A program made the translations under genes and the position numbers. 64,000 nt of DNA, taken from the NCBI GenBank assembly GCA_003214315.1, contig QCLU01000004.1:1-64000 (forward strand), written 5' to 3'. This stretch comes from Prochlorococcus sp. AG-418-D13 (lineage in GTDB: Bacteria; Cyanobacteriota; Cyanobacteriia; PCC-6307; Cyanobiaceae). Below the pieces are notes generated by a model. That model was not told the DNA's origin and did not search any database. It saw nothing but the letters and a program-made list of their open reading frames with translations. Shown here one piece after another: positions 28,425 to 36,832 of the stretch; within the stretch, counting starts at the first letter, position 1; each line of letters begins with the position of its first letter.

Positions 28425-29495
28425 ATGCATAAAGTTTTAGCTATTGAAACAAGTTGTGATGAGACATCTGTCTCAATAGTTTCTAATATTGGAGATACTT
28501 TCAGAATACATTCAAATATAATTGCCTCTCAAATTGAAGATCATTCAAAATGGGGAGGAGTTGTGCCTGAACTTGCAGCTAGAAAGCATTTAGAGTCATT
28601 ACCTTTTGTTTTAGATAAGGCGTTAGAAGAATCAAAAATTAAAATTGAGGAAGTCGATTATATTGCTTCAACTGTAGCTCCTGGATTAGTTGGTTGTTTA
28701 CGAGTTGGCTCTATAACTGCAAGATCACTTTGCATTTTACATTCAAAACCATTTTTGGGAATTCATCATTTGGAGGGGCATTTATCTTCAATTCTATTTT
28801 CAGAAAACTATCCAAAGAAATCTTTTCTTACATTACTTGTTAGCGGCGGGCATACTGAATTGATAAAGGTTGATGATAGAAGGGGGATGCAAAGACTTGG
28901 GAAAAGTTTTGATGATGCTGCTGGAGAAGCCTTTGATAAAGTTGGCAGACTATTAGGTCTTAGTTATCCAGGAGGGCCGGCAATTGAAAAGATTGCTAGA
29001 AATGGGGACCCAATGAAATTTAATTTACCAAAATGTAAGATCTCCGATAAAAAAGGTGGATTTCTTAAATATGATTTCTCTTTTAGTGGTCTAAAAACTG
29101 CCGTATTAAGATTAGTTGAGAGAATAAATTTAGATGGGAAGACCGTTCCTATTCCAGATATTGCTGCAAGTTTTGAGAGAGTAGTGGCAGAGGTCTTGGT
29201 GGAGAGAACAATAAAATGCGCAGAAGATCATAGCTTGGATAATGTTGTTGTGGTTGGGGGAGTGGCTGCTAACAATACATTAAGAAAAATGATGATTAGT
29301 GAAGCTAGTAAAAAATCTATTAAAGTTCATTTAGCTCCCCTTAATCTTTGTACAGATAATGCTGCAATGATTGGAGCGGCGGCGTTGTTCAGGATCAAAT
29401 TTAAGGATCATTCAAGCTCCCTTAAATTAGGTGTCGCAGGAAGACTATCAATTGAACAAGCAAATACCCTTTATGAAGAAAATCCTCCTTTCTAA
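28425..29495 (+). CDS. tsaD: tRNA N6-adenosine threonylcarbamoyltransferase
   Basis: A 356-residue ASKHA-fold enzyme that completes the t6A modification of tRNAs reading ANN codons. It begins VLAIETSCDETSVSIVSN, has the metal-binding HHLEGHLSS near residues 112-120 (HxxxH), and VSGGHTEL near 137-144. SFDDAAGEAFDKVGRLLGLSYPGG and DNAAMIGAAALF near the C-terminus complete the nucleotide site. Length is normal. A high-light-inducible gene begins five bases after its stop, an unusual but tight arrangement. Confidence 0.97.
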   Translation: MHKVLAIETSCDETSVSIVSNIGDTFRIHSNIIASQIEDHSKWGGVVPELAARKHLESLPFVLDKALEESKIKIEEVDYIASTVAPGLVGCLRVGSITARSLCILHSKPFLGIHHLEGHLSSILFSENYPKKSFLTLLVSGGHTELIKVDDRRGMQRLGKSFDDAAGEAFDKVGRLLGLSYPGGPAIEKIARNGDPMKFNLPKCKISDKKGGFLKYDFSFSGLKTAVLRLVERINLDGKTVPIPDIAASFERVVAEVLVERTIKCAEDHSLDNVVVVGGVAANNTLRKMMISEASKKSIKVHLAPLNLCTDNAAMIGAAALFRIKFKDHSSSLKLGVAGRLSIEQANTLYEENPPF

Positions 29496-29500
29496 CTTCA

Positions 29501-29677
29501 ATGAACAAACAACCTAAAATCGAGATTGAAGAGACAAAAAACTTCGTTGATAAAAAGGAACTGAATTTGTGGAAAAGAGGTTTTACCCCTCAAGCTGAAA
29601 TATGGAATGGAAGGATGGCAACTATTGGTATAGGAATTATTTTTATAATTATTGCTTTAATAAGCCAGTTTTCTTAA
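29501..29677 (+). CDS. hli: High-light-inducible protein (Hli/SCP family)
   Basis: A 58-residue frame (ATG 29501, TAA 29675-29677). It has an N-terminal charged part, then WKRGFTPQAEIWNGRMATIG and one membrane helix (GIGIIFIIIALISQF). The ExxNxRxA chlorophyll-binding signature is present as EIWNGRMA. Hli proteins are one-helix relatives of light-harvesting proteins that bind chlorophyll/carotenoid and protect photosystems under excess light. High-light Prochlorococcus has many copies. Only five bases separate it from tsaD, so it probably shares that transcript; a separate promoter inside tsaD is possible. Confidence 0.95.
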   Translation: MNKQPKIEIEETKNFVDKKELNLWKRGFTPQAEIWNGRMATIGIGIIFIIIALISQFS

Positions 29678-29841
29678 TAGAAATAAAATTCATTTTCTTA
29701 AAATTAGTTTTAAAAGATTTTTTAAAAAATTACTCTTTCTCAGCTAATGAATTAAATTAAAAAGTATTCTATTTATTGGACTTGAGATAAGATTATTGAT
29801 TTAATCAAAATAGGTAATATTTTTATTATTTATAATTTTAT

Positions 29842-31047
29842 ATGACGCCTGAAAGGCTTGGATTACTTTGGGGGATAACTGTATTTGCAGGTGCTTGCGC
29901 TCGATTATTTTCTTCTTTTACAGGATTCCCAAGTGTTGTTATTTTATTGCTTTCTGGATTATTCATTGGAAGATCAGGATTAGGACTTGTTGAGCCTTTA
30001 GATCTTGGGCAAGGGCTTGAAACTATTGTGGGGCTTTTGGTCTGTTTGGTTCTTTTTGAAGGAGGACTAAATTTAAAACTGCCTGAGGGGAATATAAGAA
30101 ATACTGTTTTGAAAATTTCATTGGTAAGACTTTTTATTTCATTATCAGCTGGAATTTTTATTGCTCATTGGCTGGCAGGCCTGTCATGGCAAGTTGCAGG
30201 AATATATAGTGCAATAGTTCTAGCTACTGGACCAACAGTTGTCTCTCCATTAGTGGAACAAATAAAATTAGCTTCCCCTCTCTCGGAAGTTTTAAAAGCT
30301 GAGGGGTTGTTGCTTGAACCAATTGGTGCAGTACTGGCATTACTGCTTTTAGAACTGGCTTTAGGGGACCTACGTGGGATTAAAGATGTATTTTTAGCAT
30401 TGATGCAAAGATTAGGGGGAGGGGTGTTAATCGGATTAAGTGCAGGATGGTTACTATCAGAAATTTTAAAAAAAATAAAAAATGAAGCCTCATTTGGTAT
30501 AGAGCTTCAAGTTACCCTTGGATTTATTTTCCTTGTGTATGGAATTTGCGAATATTTTTTACCAGAATCAGGCTTGCCTGCTTCTGTCGCGGCAGGTTTT
30601 ATTGTAGGCAAAAGAGAAGTTATAGATAAGGAGAGATTGGATAATTTAATAGGTGAATTAGCTCAATTAGCAATAACAGTTCTTTTCCCTCTTTTGGCCG
30701 CTGACGTTTCTTGGGGTGAATTAAGTCCGCTTGGTTGGGGAGGGGTTGTTTGCGTTTTTATGTTGATGGTAATTGTCCGCCCCATTTCTATTTTGATAGC
30801 AACAATAGGAAGAGAATTGAACTTAAAAGAAAAAATATTTTTAGCCTGGTTAGCCCCAAGAGGTATTGTTACTGCAGCGGTAGCTTCTCTTTTTTCTATC
30901 AGATTAGAGCAGGCTGGCATACTTGGGGCTGGCCGTCTCCAAGGTTTAGTTTTTCTTACTATATTAATGACAGTAGGAATACAAGGCCTCTCAGCCAAGC
31001 CTTTGGCGAATAAGCTTGAATTAGGCCAAAAAAATAATTTAGGTTGA
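29842..31047 (+). CDS. Na+/H+ antiporter, CPA1-like
   Basis: A 401-residue integral membrane protein with about 11-12 helices and essentially no cytoplasmic tail. It resembles the NhaP/CPA1 type, with VVILLLSGLFIGRSGLG near residues 32-48, VLFEGGLNL near 70-78, VLATGPTVVSPL near 125-136 with the TGP(T) motif before the ion-binding region, and WLAPRGIVTAAVASLFSIRL near 334-353. It would exchange sodium for protons, important for a marine cell. It ends with a 9-base overlap with the convergent gltX. Ion specificity is inferred. Confidence 0.9.
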   Translation: MTPERLGLLWGITVFAGACARLFSSFTGFPSVVILLLSGLFIGRSGLGLVEPLDLGQGLETIVGLLVCLVLFEGGLNLKLPEGNIRNTVLKISLVRLFISLSAGIFIAHWLAGLSWQVAGIYSAIVLATGPTVVSPLVEQIKLASPLSEVLKAEGLLLEPIGAVLALLLLELALGDLRGIKDVFLALMQRLGGGVLIGLSAGWLLSEILKKIKNEASFGIELQVTLGFIFLVYGICEYFLPESGLPASVAAGFIVGKREVIDKERLDNLIGELAQLAITVLFPLLAADVSWGELSPLGWGGVVCVFMLMVIVRPISILIATIGRELNLKEKIFLAWLAPRGIVTAAVASLFSIRLEQAGILGAGRLQGLVFLTILMTVGIQGLSAKPLANKLELGQKNNLG

Positions 31048-32478
31048 TTTAAGACATCTTTCAATTCGAGATTTATCAGTTTTACACTCCGAGAAAAGCT
31101 CCCAACTTTGAATTAAATCTGGCCCACTTAGAGATCCAAAAAAGGCTACTCTTAATGATTTCATTAATATCCCTTTTTTGACATTATGCATTTTTGAGAT
31201 TTCGTTTATTATTTCTTTAGCTTTATCTTTATCTAATTTTATAGTATTTTGCTCAATTAAATAATTAAAGATTAGTTTTAGAGATGCTTTACTATCCTTG
31301 TTTTCCAGAAAATCTTTACCTTCTTTTTGAATTGGAGGTATTAAGAAAAATGGTTTTGATTGATCAATGGCATCTTTTAAAAGAGTCATAGAGTCTCTAA
31401 GCAAGATTGCTAATTTACAAGACCATTCTTGAGATGGAGCTACCCACCCATTATTATCCCAGTATTTCCTCATGATCTCACTTAACTTTATTGATTCCAT
31501 ATTTTTTATATATTGAGAGTTAATCCAGTTGAGTTTTTCCCAACTGAATTTAGCTCCAGCTTTATTTATATCTGATAAGTCAAAAATTTCAGATATCTCA
31601 TCAAGTGAAAGTATTTCTCTGTCGGCAGATTTTGGAGACCAACCTAAAAATGCCATATAGTTCGATAAGGCCTCGGGTAAATATCCCATATCTCTAAATT
31701 CGTCGATTGACGTAACGCAATCTCTCTTAGATAATTTTTTCCCTTCACTATTTAGTATTAGGGGCGTATGTGAAAAAGTTGGCAAATTAAAATTTAATGC
31801 TTTATAAATCAATATTTGTTTTGCAGTGTTCGAGATATGGTCTTCACCCCTTACAACATGAGTAATATTCATGAAATTATCATCAATTACAACTGCAAGA
31901 TTATACAAAGGATCTCCAATTTCATATCCCTTTGCCCTTCTTGACAAAACTAAATCACCACCCAAGTCCTTCCCTTGCCATTTGATTTCACCTCTTATCT
32001 GATCTACCCATTTAATTTCAATTTTTTCATCAATCTTAAACCTTATTACTGAAGTCCTCCCTTGAGATATGAATGTTTCTATTTCTTCTTTTGATAGACT
32101 TCTGTGTCTATTATCATGCTTTGGAGGTAATCCTTTCTTTTTTTGTTCTTCTCTTAATTCAGAAATTTCATCTTCTGCTGTAAAGCACCTATATGCAGCT
32201 CCACACTCCAATAGCCTTTTGATGTAACTTTTGTGAATTGAAATTCGGTCACTTTGCTTTATAGGTTCTTCATCCCATTTAAGTCCAAGCCATTTCAAAC
32301 CATCTAATATATTTTTTGTATATTCAGATTTAGATCGAAGAAAATCTGTATCTTCTATTCTGATGAGAAATTTCCCGCCTATTTTTTGTGCATACAACCA
32401 GTTGAATAATGCTGTTCGCGCTGTCCCAATATGAAATAAACCCGTTGGACTCGGGGCTAGTCTTAAACGTTTTTCCAA
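31039..32478 (-). CDS. gltX: Glutamyl-tRNA synthetase
   Basis: A 479-residue class I aminoacyl-tRNA synthetase. The HIGH-type motif is APSPTGLFHIGTARTALFNWL near residues 7-27 and the KMSKS-type motif is KKLSKRDCV near 248-256. Glutamyl-tRNA made here also feeds chlorophyll and heme synthesis through glutamate-1-semialdehyde, whose aminotransferase (hemL) is in this window. In cyanobacteria it is usually non-discriminating and also charges tRNA-Gln; that cannot be confirmed here. tRNA-Asp lies 17 bases upstream on the same strand. Confidence 0.97.
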   Translation of the reverse strand: MEKRLRLAPSPTGLFHIGTARTALFNWLYAQKIGGKFLIRIEDTDFLRSKSEYTKNILDGLKWLGLKWDEEPIKQSDRISIHKSYIKRLLECGAAYRCFTAEDEISELREEQKKKGLPPKHDNRHRSLSKEEIETFISQGRTSVIRFKIDEKIEIKWVDQIRGEIKWQGKDLGGDLVLSRRAKGYEIGDPLYNLAVVIDDNFMNITHVVRGEDHISNTAKQILIYKALNFNLPTFSHTPLILNSEGKKLSKRDCVTSIDEFRDMGYLPEALSNYMAFLGWSPKSADREILSLDEISEIFDLSDINKAGAKFSWEKLNWINSQYIKNMESIKLSEIMRKYWDNNGWVAPSQEWSCKLAILLRDSMTLLKDAIDQSKPFFLIPPIQKEGKDFLENKDSKASLKLIFNYLIEQNTIKLDKDKAKEIINEISKMHNVKKGILMKSLRVAFFGSLSGPDLIQSWELFSECKTDKSRIERCLKST

Positions 32479-32495
32479 ATTTCTTTTAGAAAAAA

Positions 32496-32569
32496 CGGGA
32501 CCGACGGGATTCGAACCCGCAACTTCCGCCGTGACAGGGCGGTGCTCTAACCAGTTGAACTACGGTCCC
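32496..32569 (-). tRNA. trnD: tRNA-Asp (anticodon GTC)
   Basis: A 74-base cloverleaf on the minus strand, read from 32569 to 32496. The acceptor stem is GGGACCG paired with CGGTCCC. The D arm contains AGTTCAACTGGTTAGAGC. The anticodon loop CTGTCAC sits between CCGCC and GGCGG, giving GTC for aspartate. The T arm contains GGGTTCGAATCCC. The discriminator base is G, as expected for tRNA-Asp. CCA is not encoded. Confidence 0.97.
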
Positions 32570-32717
32570 AGAGTTTTGTTCTAAGTTTATTAGAACTTCA
32601 TTCTTAAAATTATCAGATCATAATACTTAATTTATGGTGTTGTAATAAAAAAAATTTATTAATTTGAGGATTTAGAGAAATAGTTAGTTTTACAGCTTAA
32701 TTAGTATAAACAACTAT

Positions 32718-32912
32718 TTATTTTTGTGGTCTAAATCCAGCAGGTTCTATCAACCTAACTTGGTTGCCTCTAGCGGTAAATTCTCTGCCTTGGTCACTTT
32801 GCACGACAACTCTCCCACCAGACTTAACTCTGATGACTCTCGCACGAACCCATCCTAAAGCTGCTGATTCGAGGACTTTAACTACGTCCCCAGGTTGAAG
32901 ATCTAACTCCAT
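32718..32912 (-). CDS. Small basic SH3-like protein between two tRNA genes (possible 'hyperconserved' picocyanobacterial protein)
   Basis: A 64-residue frame with no membrane segment. The sequence MELDLQPGDVVKVLESAALG, then RARVIRVKSGGRVVVQSDQG and NQVRLIEPAGFRP, looks like a small SH3-like beta barrel with many Arg and Val residues. By hand count the gene is about 46% G+C, far above its A+T-rich surroundings. It lies alone between tRNA-Asp and tRNA-Trp on the same strand, close to rplS. From memory this matches a protein reported as hyperconserved among Prochlorococcus and marine Synechococcus; I could not verify that here. A nucleic-acid or translation role is inference. Confidence 0.82.
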   Translation of the reverse strand: MELDLQPGDVVKVLESAALGWVRARVIRVKSGGRVVVQSDQGREFTARGNQVRLIEPAGFRPQK

Positions 32913-32947
32913 CTTATGAATAAATGATTTACATAATGTTGATCAAA

Positions 32948-33020
32948 CGCGTCGTGGAGGACTTGAACCCCCGACATCAGGTTTTGGAGACCTGCGTTCT
33001 ACCAACTGAACTAACGACGC
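32948..33020 (-). tRNA. trnW: tRNA-Trp (anticodon CCA)
   Basis: A 73-base cloverleaf on the minus strand, read from 33020 to 32948. The acceptor stem GCGTCGT pairs with ACGACGC. The D arm has TAGTTCAGTTGGTAGAAC. The anticodon stem CAGGT/ACCTG closes the loop CTCCAAA, giving CCA for tryptophan. The T arm contains GGGGGTTCAAGTCC. The discriminator base is G, correct for tRNA-Trp. It lies about 55 bases downstream of rplS. Confidence 0.97.
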
Positions 33021-33074
33021 ATTTAAATGATTATAAGCGCCTTTGTGACCAATAAGTTGATTAATTTACAACCT

Positions 33075-33545
33075 TTATCGATCAAAGCGTTGTTTTACGC
33101 GAGTAGCTTTCCCTACCCTATCTCTCAGATAGAATAACTTAGCTCTTCTTACTTTACCTCTACGTTCAACTTTTAGAGAGGCAACCTGTGGACTATGTAG
33201 CATAAATACTCTTTCAACACCTATACCCTGAAAAATTCTTCTAACTGTAATAGTCTGGTTTATACCTCCATGCCTTTTTGCTATGACAACACCTTCATAA
33301 GGTTGGATTCTTTCTTTATTACCTTCTGTAATTTTTACTCCAACTTTAACAGTGTCCCCAACATAAATTTCAGGTAATTCTTTTTTTAATTGTTCATTCT
33401 CAAATTCCTTAATTAGATCGGATGCTTTTAAGATCTGAGAAGTTTCAGAAACCATTTTTTTTACATTTTGTTCAACTGCTACATCAACTGATGCTTCAGC
33501 TTTAATAACGGTTTCTAATTCCTTCTCTTGTTTCTCTTTGGCCAT
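33075..33545 (-). CDS. rplS: 50S ribosomal protein L19
   Basis: A 156-residue L19. The ribosomal core begins about residue 55 ([21 protein letters not shown]) and includes [38 protein letters not shown] and the basic end [22 protein letters not shown]. An extra N-terminal stretch of about 40 residues, rich in Glu/Lys/Val, precedes the usual start and makes it longer than the 115-residue enterobacterial form. That extension is predicted helical and acidic; whether it is translated depends on the ATG at 33545, the only early in-frame ATG. Confidence 0.96.
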   Translation of the reverse strand: MAKEKQEKELETVIKAEASVDVAVEQNVKKMVSETSQILKASDLIKEFENEQLKKELPEIYVGDTVKVGVKITEGNKERIQPYEGVVIAKRHGGINQTITVRRIFQGIGVERVFMLHSPQVASLKVERRGKVRRAKLFYLRDRVGKATRVKQRFDR

Positions 33546-33576
33546 TTTTGTCTTTTTATCCTACAAGTTATATATT

Positions 33577-33885
33577 CTAACCTTTAGACTCGCCTTTAGT
33601 AACCTTTTTGGTAAATGCAATTGTTTTTGAAAACATTTGGAATCCCGTTATGAGCATCCATAAAACTCCAAGGGAATTCAATATTACGTATATAAGTTCT
33701 CCATTATCTCCAAGCCATTCGCCCTCATGGAGAGACATTAACCAATGAACTTGTTCTCTAGAGTAACCTAATAAATCTTTTGAAACCCTATAAAGAAGTC
33801 CGGTAATTGAAGATATAAATAATGGAAGAAAAACCCATGGCGCCAAAGCCTTATGAAATTGCCTAGAATTAGTTATAATTTTCAT
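33577..33885 (-). CDS. PepSY-associated-type small membrane protein
   Basis: A 102-residue protein with two hydrophobic segments (ALAPWVFLPLFISSITGLLYRV near residues 13-34 and ELIYVILNSLGVLWMLITGFQMF near 63-85). They flank a loop with VHWLMSLHEGEWLG. The LHEGxWLG motif and paired helices resemble the PepSY-associated transmembrane family. Function in cyanobacteria is unknown to me. It lies 31 bases upstream of rplS on the same strand, so they may be transcribed together, and it is divergent from map. Confidence 0.75.
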   Translation of the reverse strand: MKIITNSRQFHKALAPWVFLPLFISSITGLLYRVSKDLLGYSREQVHWLMSLHEGEWLGDNGELIYVILNSLGVLWMLITGFQMFSKTIAFTKKVTKGESKG

Positions 33886-33979
33886 CTTGGTTCTTTCCCA
33901 TTGTTATTGATAGATTTAAGATAGCCAAGACTATAATGGCTATCTTGAAGATATTTACCTATTACTATTATTTATTCCA

Positions 33980-34819
33980 ATGAGACATTTTGCAGATCTT
34001 TTGTTAAAAAAAAATAATTCCACGACAAATGATCAAGTTCCTTTTATTCAGAGGAGAAGAGGAATTGAAATAAAGTCTTCACGTGAAATAAATTTGATGA
34101 AAAAATCTAGCAGAATTGTAGCAACTGTTTTGAGGGAAATTAATGACTTTATTAAACCTGGATTGAGCACAAAAGATCTAGATGATTATGCAGAAAAGAG
34201 GATAAAAAGTTTTGGAGCTGTGCCGAGTTTTAAGGGCTACCATGGTTTCCCTTCTAGTATTTGTTCTAGTATTAATAATGAGGTTGTTCATGGAATACCA
34301 AATAAAAATAAAATAATTAAAAATGGTGACCTAGTTAAAATTGACACAGGGGCTTATTTAGATGGCTTTCATGGGGATAGTTGCATTTCAATTTGTGTAG
34401 GAGAAGTCAGTCCAAAGGCTCAAAATCTTAGTGATGTAGCTTATAAAGCATTGTATGCGGGGCTTTCGAAAATCAAAGCAGGTAATACACTTCTAGATGT
34501 GGCTGGGGAAATCGAAGATATTGTTTTAAAAAATGGATTTAGTGTTGTGGAAGACTATACAGGCCATGGAGTTGGAAGAAATCTTCATGAAGAACCATCG
34601 GTATTTAATTTTCGAACCAAAGAATTGCCCAATGTCGTCCTTCGTGAAGGCATGACATTAGCTGTGGAACCTATTGTTAATGAAGGGACAAAATTTTGCA
34701 AAACATTAAATGATAGATGGACCGTAATAACTAAAGATGGAAAATTATCGGCCCAATGGGAGCATACAATAGTTGTTTTAAAAGATGGTATTGAAATATT
34801 GACAGATAGAGATTTCTAA
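33980..34819 (+). CDS. map: Methionine aminopeptidase, type I
   Basis: A 279-residue metallopeptidase that removes the initiator methionine. The ligands are visible: two Asp in KIDTGAYLDGFHGDSC, His in YTGHGVGRNLHEEPSVFNF, and the two Glu in MTLAVEPIVNEG and WEHTIVV. The substrate-loop histidine is in KGYHGFPSSICSS. A lysine-rich N-terminal extension of about 35 residues precedes the catalytic domain; it lacks the cysteine zinc-finger motif of the longer bacterial variants. It ends four bases before the convergent SDR gene stop. Confidence 0.96.
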   Translation: MRHFADLLLKKNNSTTNDQVPFIQRRRGIEIKSSREINLMKKSSRIVATVLREINDFIKPGLSTKDLDDYAEKRIKSFGAVPSFKGYHGFPSSICSSINNEVVHGIPNKNKIIKNGDLVKIDTGAYLDGFHGDSCISICVGEVSPKAQNLSDVAYKALYAGLSKIKAGNTLLDVAGEIEDIVLKNGFSVVEDYTGHGVGRNLHEEPSVFNFRTKELPNVVLREGMTLAVEPIVNEGTKFCKTLNDRWTVITKDGKLSAQWEHTIVVLKDGIEILTDRDF

Positions 34820-34822
34820 ATA

Positions 34823-35542
34823 CTAAGATTTGTAGTTAAAGATAATTTGGCAATACAAAAAATTAAAAAATTCTTTCAATGGGAAAAGTAAGTAGGTCAG
34901 TGGATTTGGACTAATTATTATTAAATAATTATTTGAATTAGCTAAATCATAAATTTTTTTTGAAACAAATTTGGGACTCATTATTCCAAGAGGATTTAGT
35001 TCTGATTTAAAAGGCCCTAAGATGATTTTTTTTATTATTAAATTTTTTTTTGTATTTTTGTCCAGAAGATTCTTTTTGAAAGACACTAATTGACCAATAA
35101 GGGATTTACTTATCTCATAAGACGGATTTAAGGCTGGTAATATTTCTGCTTCAGATGTATTTATCCAAATCTCTTTTTTTGTTGACGAATCATTGGTTAG
35201 AGCAATATCTTCAAATAAATTTAAAAATTTGAATTTGCTTAATGCATTTATTTCGATTGATTTTTCGTAATTGGAATTTTCTCTACTCAAATCATAAATA
35301 CCATGGTTTAAAATTAAAATATCTATCTTTTCTAATTGTCTTTTTAATAACAACTCATTCCCACATTCCCATTTAACCCATTCATTTGGAGATTCAAGAT
35401 TTGTCTTATAATTAGTTTTACTATGGGTAAATCCAATCACTTTATATCCTTTTTCACGAAACAACTTTGTTAATTCTTTCCCTAGGGCTCCTGAGGCGCC
35501 AGTAATCCCTATAGTTTTCCCCTTTTTGGTTGAAGTTATCAT
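34823..35542 (-). CDS. Short-chain dehydrogenase/NAD(P)-binding protein
   Basis: A 239-residue Rossmann protein. The dinucleotide loop GITGASGALGKELTKLF is at residues 12-28, followed by ILNHGIYDLS in the place of the SDR NNAG motif, and YEISKS matching the catalytic YxxxK. The C-terminal 60 residues are more hydrophobic (YLIIISPNPLTYLLFPLKEFFNFLY) and could contact a membrane. Substrate is unknown. It is convergent with map and divergent from the phosphotransacetylase-like gene. A spurious plus-strand frame overlaps its start. Confidence 0.82.
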   Translation of the reverse strand: MITSTKKGKTIGITGASGALGKELTKLFREKGYKVIGFTHSKTNYKTNLESPNEWVKWECGNELLLKRQLEKIDILILNHGIYDLSRENSNYEKSIEINALSKFKFLNLFEDIALTNDSSTKKEIWINTSEAEILPALNPSYEISKSLIGQLVSFKKNLLDKNTKKNLIIKKIILGPFKSELNPLGIMSPKFVSKKIYDLANSNNYLIIISPNPLTYLLFPLKEFFNFLYCQIIFNYKS

Positions 35543-35697
35543 TTTGCTTGATTTTTATGAGATACCAAAGAATTATTATAAATTTACCAAAAAAAAATTA
35601 TTTATTTTCTTTATTAGATTAAAACTCATAAATAAATATTTGTTTAGTTCAGAAAAAAATATTATCTTTAACCTATTGATAAATAATTTTACTAATT

Positions 35698-36807
35698 ATG
35701 AGCGATATATTATTAATTGGTTCATGTGAGCCATTTAGTGGTAAGTCTGCAATGGTTCTTGGGATAGCAAAAAGACTTTTACAGGAGAAAAAAAAAGTAC
35801 GCATAGGAAAACCGCTAGCAACATGTATTGAACTTACTAATCTTCCTTCAATTTCTTATGAAGGATTAATAGATGATGATGTTAAGTTTATTGGATCTAC
35901 ATTAAATATTGAAGAGGAGAATTTAATTTCTTCAGTAGGATTGTTGGATAACATATCAGCTGAAAAAAGAATCTTCAATAAAGACTTACTCCCAGGAAAA
36001 GGTTTTGATCAGATTGAAGGATTAATAGATGATGATTTTGAAGGCCTGAATATTTTAGAGGCAGCTGGAAATCTTCATGAAGGTATGATTTATGGCTTAA
36101 GTCTCCCACAACTAGCTAAGGATTTAGATGCGAAAGTTTTAGTTGTGAATTTATGGGAAGATTGTAAAAGCGTGGATGCATTACTTGATGCGAAAAAACA
36201 ATTAGGTGAGAGATTGACTGGAGTTGTATTGAACGGAGTTTTGCCGCAAGAAGTCGAAAAAGTTAAAAATGAAATAATACCTTCTCTTAAAGATCTGGAT
36301 ATTGAAGTGTTTGGGGTGATGCCTAAATCCCCACTTCTTAGGAGCGTCACTGTCGGTGAGCTTGTCAGAAGACTAGATGCCCAAGTAATTTGTTGCCCTG
36401 AAAAAGATCAATTACTTGTTGAAACATTAAGTATTGGTGCAATGGGGGTAAATTCTGCAATGGAATTTTTCAGGAGAAGACGAAATATGGCTGTAGTGAC
36501 TGGAGCGGATAGAACTGATATCCAACTTGCTGCTTTGGAGGCTTCGACCCAATGCCTAATTTTAACTGGTTTAGGCGACCCTTTGTCACAATTGATTCAT
36601 AGAGCGGAAGAATTGGAGGTGCCAATTTTAAAGGTAGAATTAGATACTCTTTCCTCAGTAGAAATTATTGAACAAGCTTTTGGTCATGTCAGAATACATG
36701 AATCAATTAAAGCTTCTTATGCTATTCAATTAGTTCAAGAGAATGTAAATCTAAAAAGAATTCTCGAAAAGATAGATTTTCCCTGCAATTTTTCAGATAA
36801 ATGCTAA
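35698..36807 (+). CDS. Phosphotransacetylase-family-like protein (BioD-like P-loop plus DRTGG domain)
   Basis: A 369-residue protein. The N-terminal domain is a dethiobiotin-synthetase-like P-loop ATPase with GSCEPFSGKSAMVLGIAKRL at residues 7-26. The middle carries a DRTGG-like domain (VTVGELVRRLDAQVICCPEKD near 218-238), with VVTGADRTDIQLAALEAST following. This corresponds to the N-terminal two-thirds of long-form bacterial phosphotransacetylase without the catalytic PTA domain, so enzymatic acetyl transfer is unlikely. A regulatory or nucleotide-sensing role is inferred. It is followed after 25 bases by a SLOG-fold gene. Confidence 0.85.
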   Translation: MSDILLIGSCEPFSGKSAMVLGIAKRLLQEKKKVRIGKPLATCIELTNLPSISYEGLIDDDVKFIGSTLNIEEENLISSVGLLDNISAEKRIFNKDLLPGKGFDQIEGLIDDDFEGLNILEAAGNLHEGMIYGLSLPQLAKDLDAKVLVVNLWEDCKSVDALLDAKKQLGERLTGVVLNGVLPQEVEKVKNEIIPSLKDLDIEVFGVMPKSPLLRSVTVGELVRRLDAQVICCPEKDQLLVETLSIGAMGVNSAMEFFRRRRNMAVVTGADRTDIQLAALEASTQCLILTGLGDPLSQLIHRAEELEVPILKVELDTLSSVEIIEQAFGHVRIHESIKASYAIQLVQENVNLKRILEKIDFPCNFSDKC

Positions 36808-36832
36808 TTTCAAATATAGGAACTATATTATT

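Noticed and set aside
32496..33020. tRNA genes as an integration (att) site for a mobile island
   Set aside because: Both tRNAs are followed by ordinary core genes; no integrase, truncated tRNA copy or composition shift was seen.
35526..35729. 67-residue plus-strand frame overlapping the SDR gene start and the phosphotransacetylase-like start
   Set aside because: It is an A+T-rich, Lys/Ile/Asn/Phe-dominated chance frame lying in a promoter gap, with no recognisable protein character, and conflicts with two supported genes.
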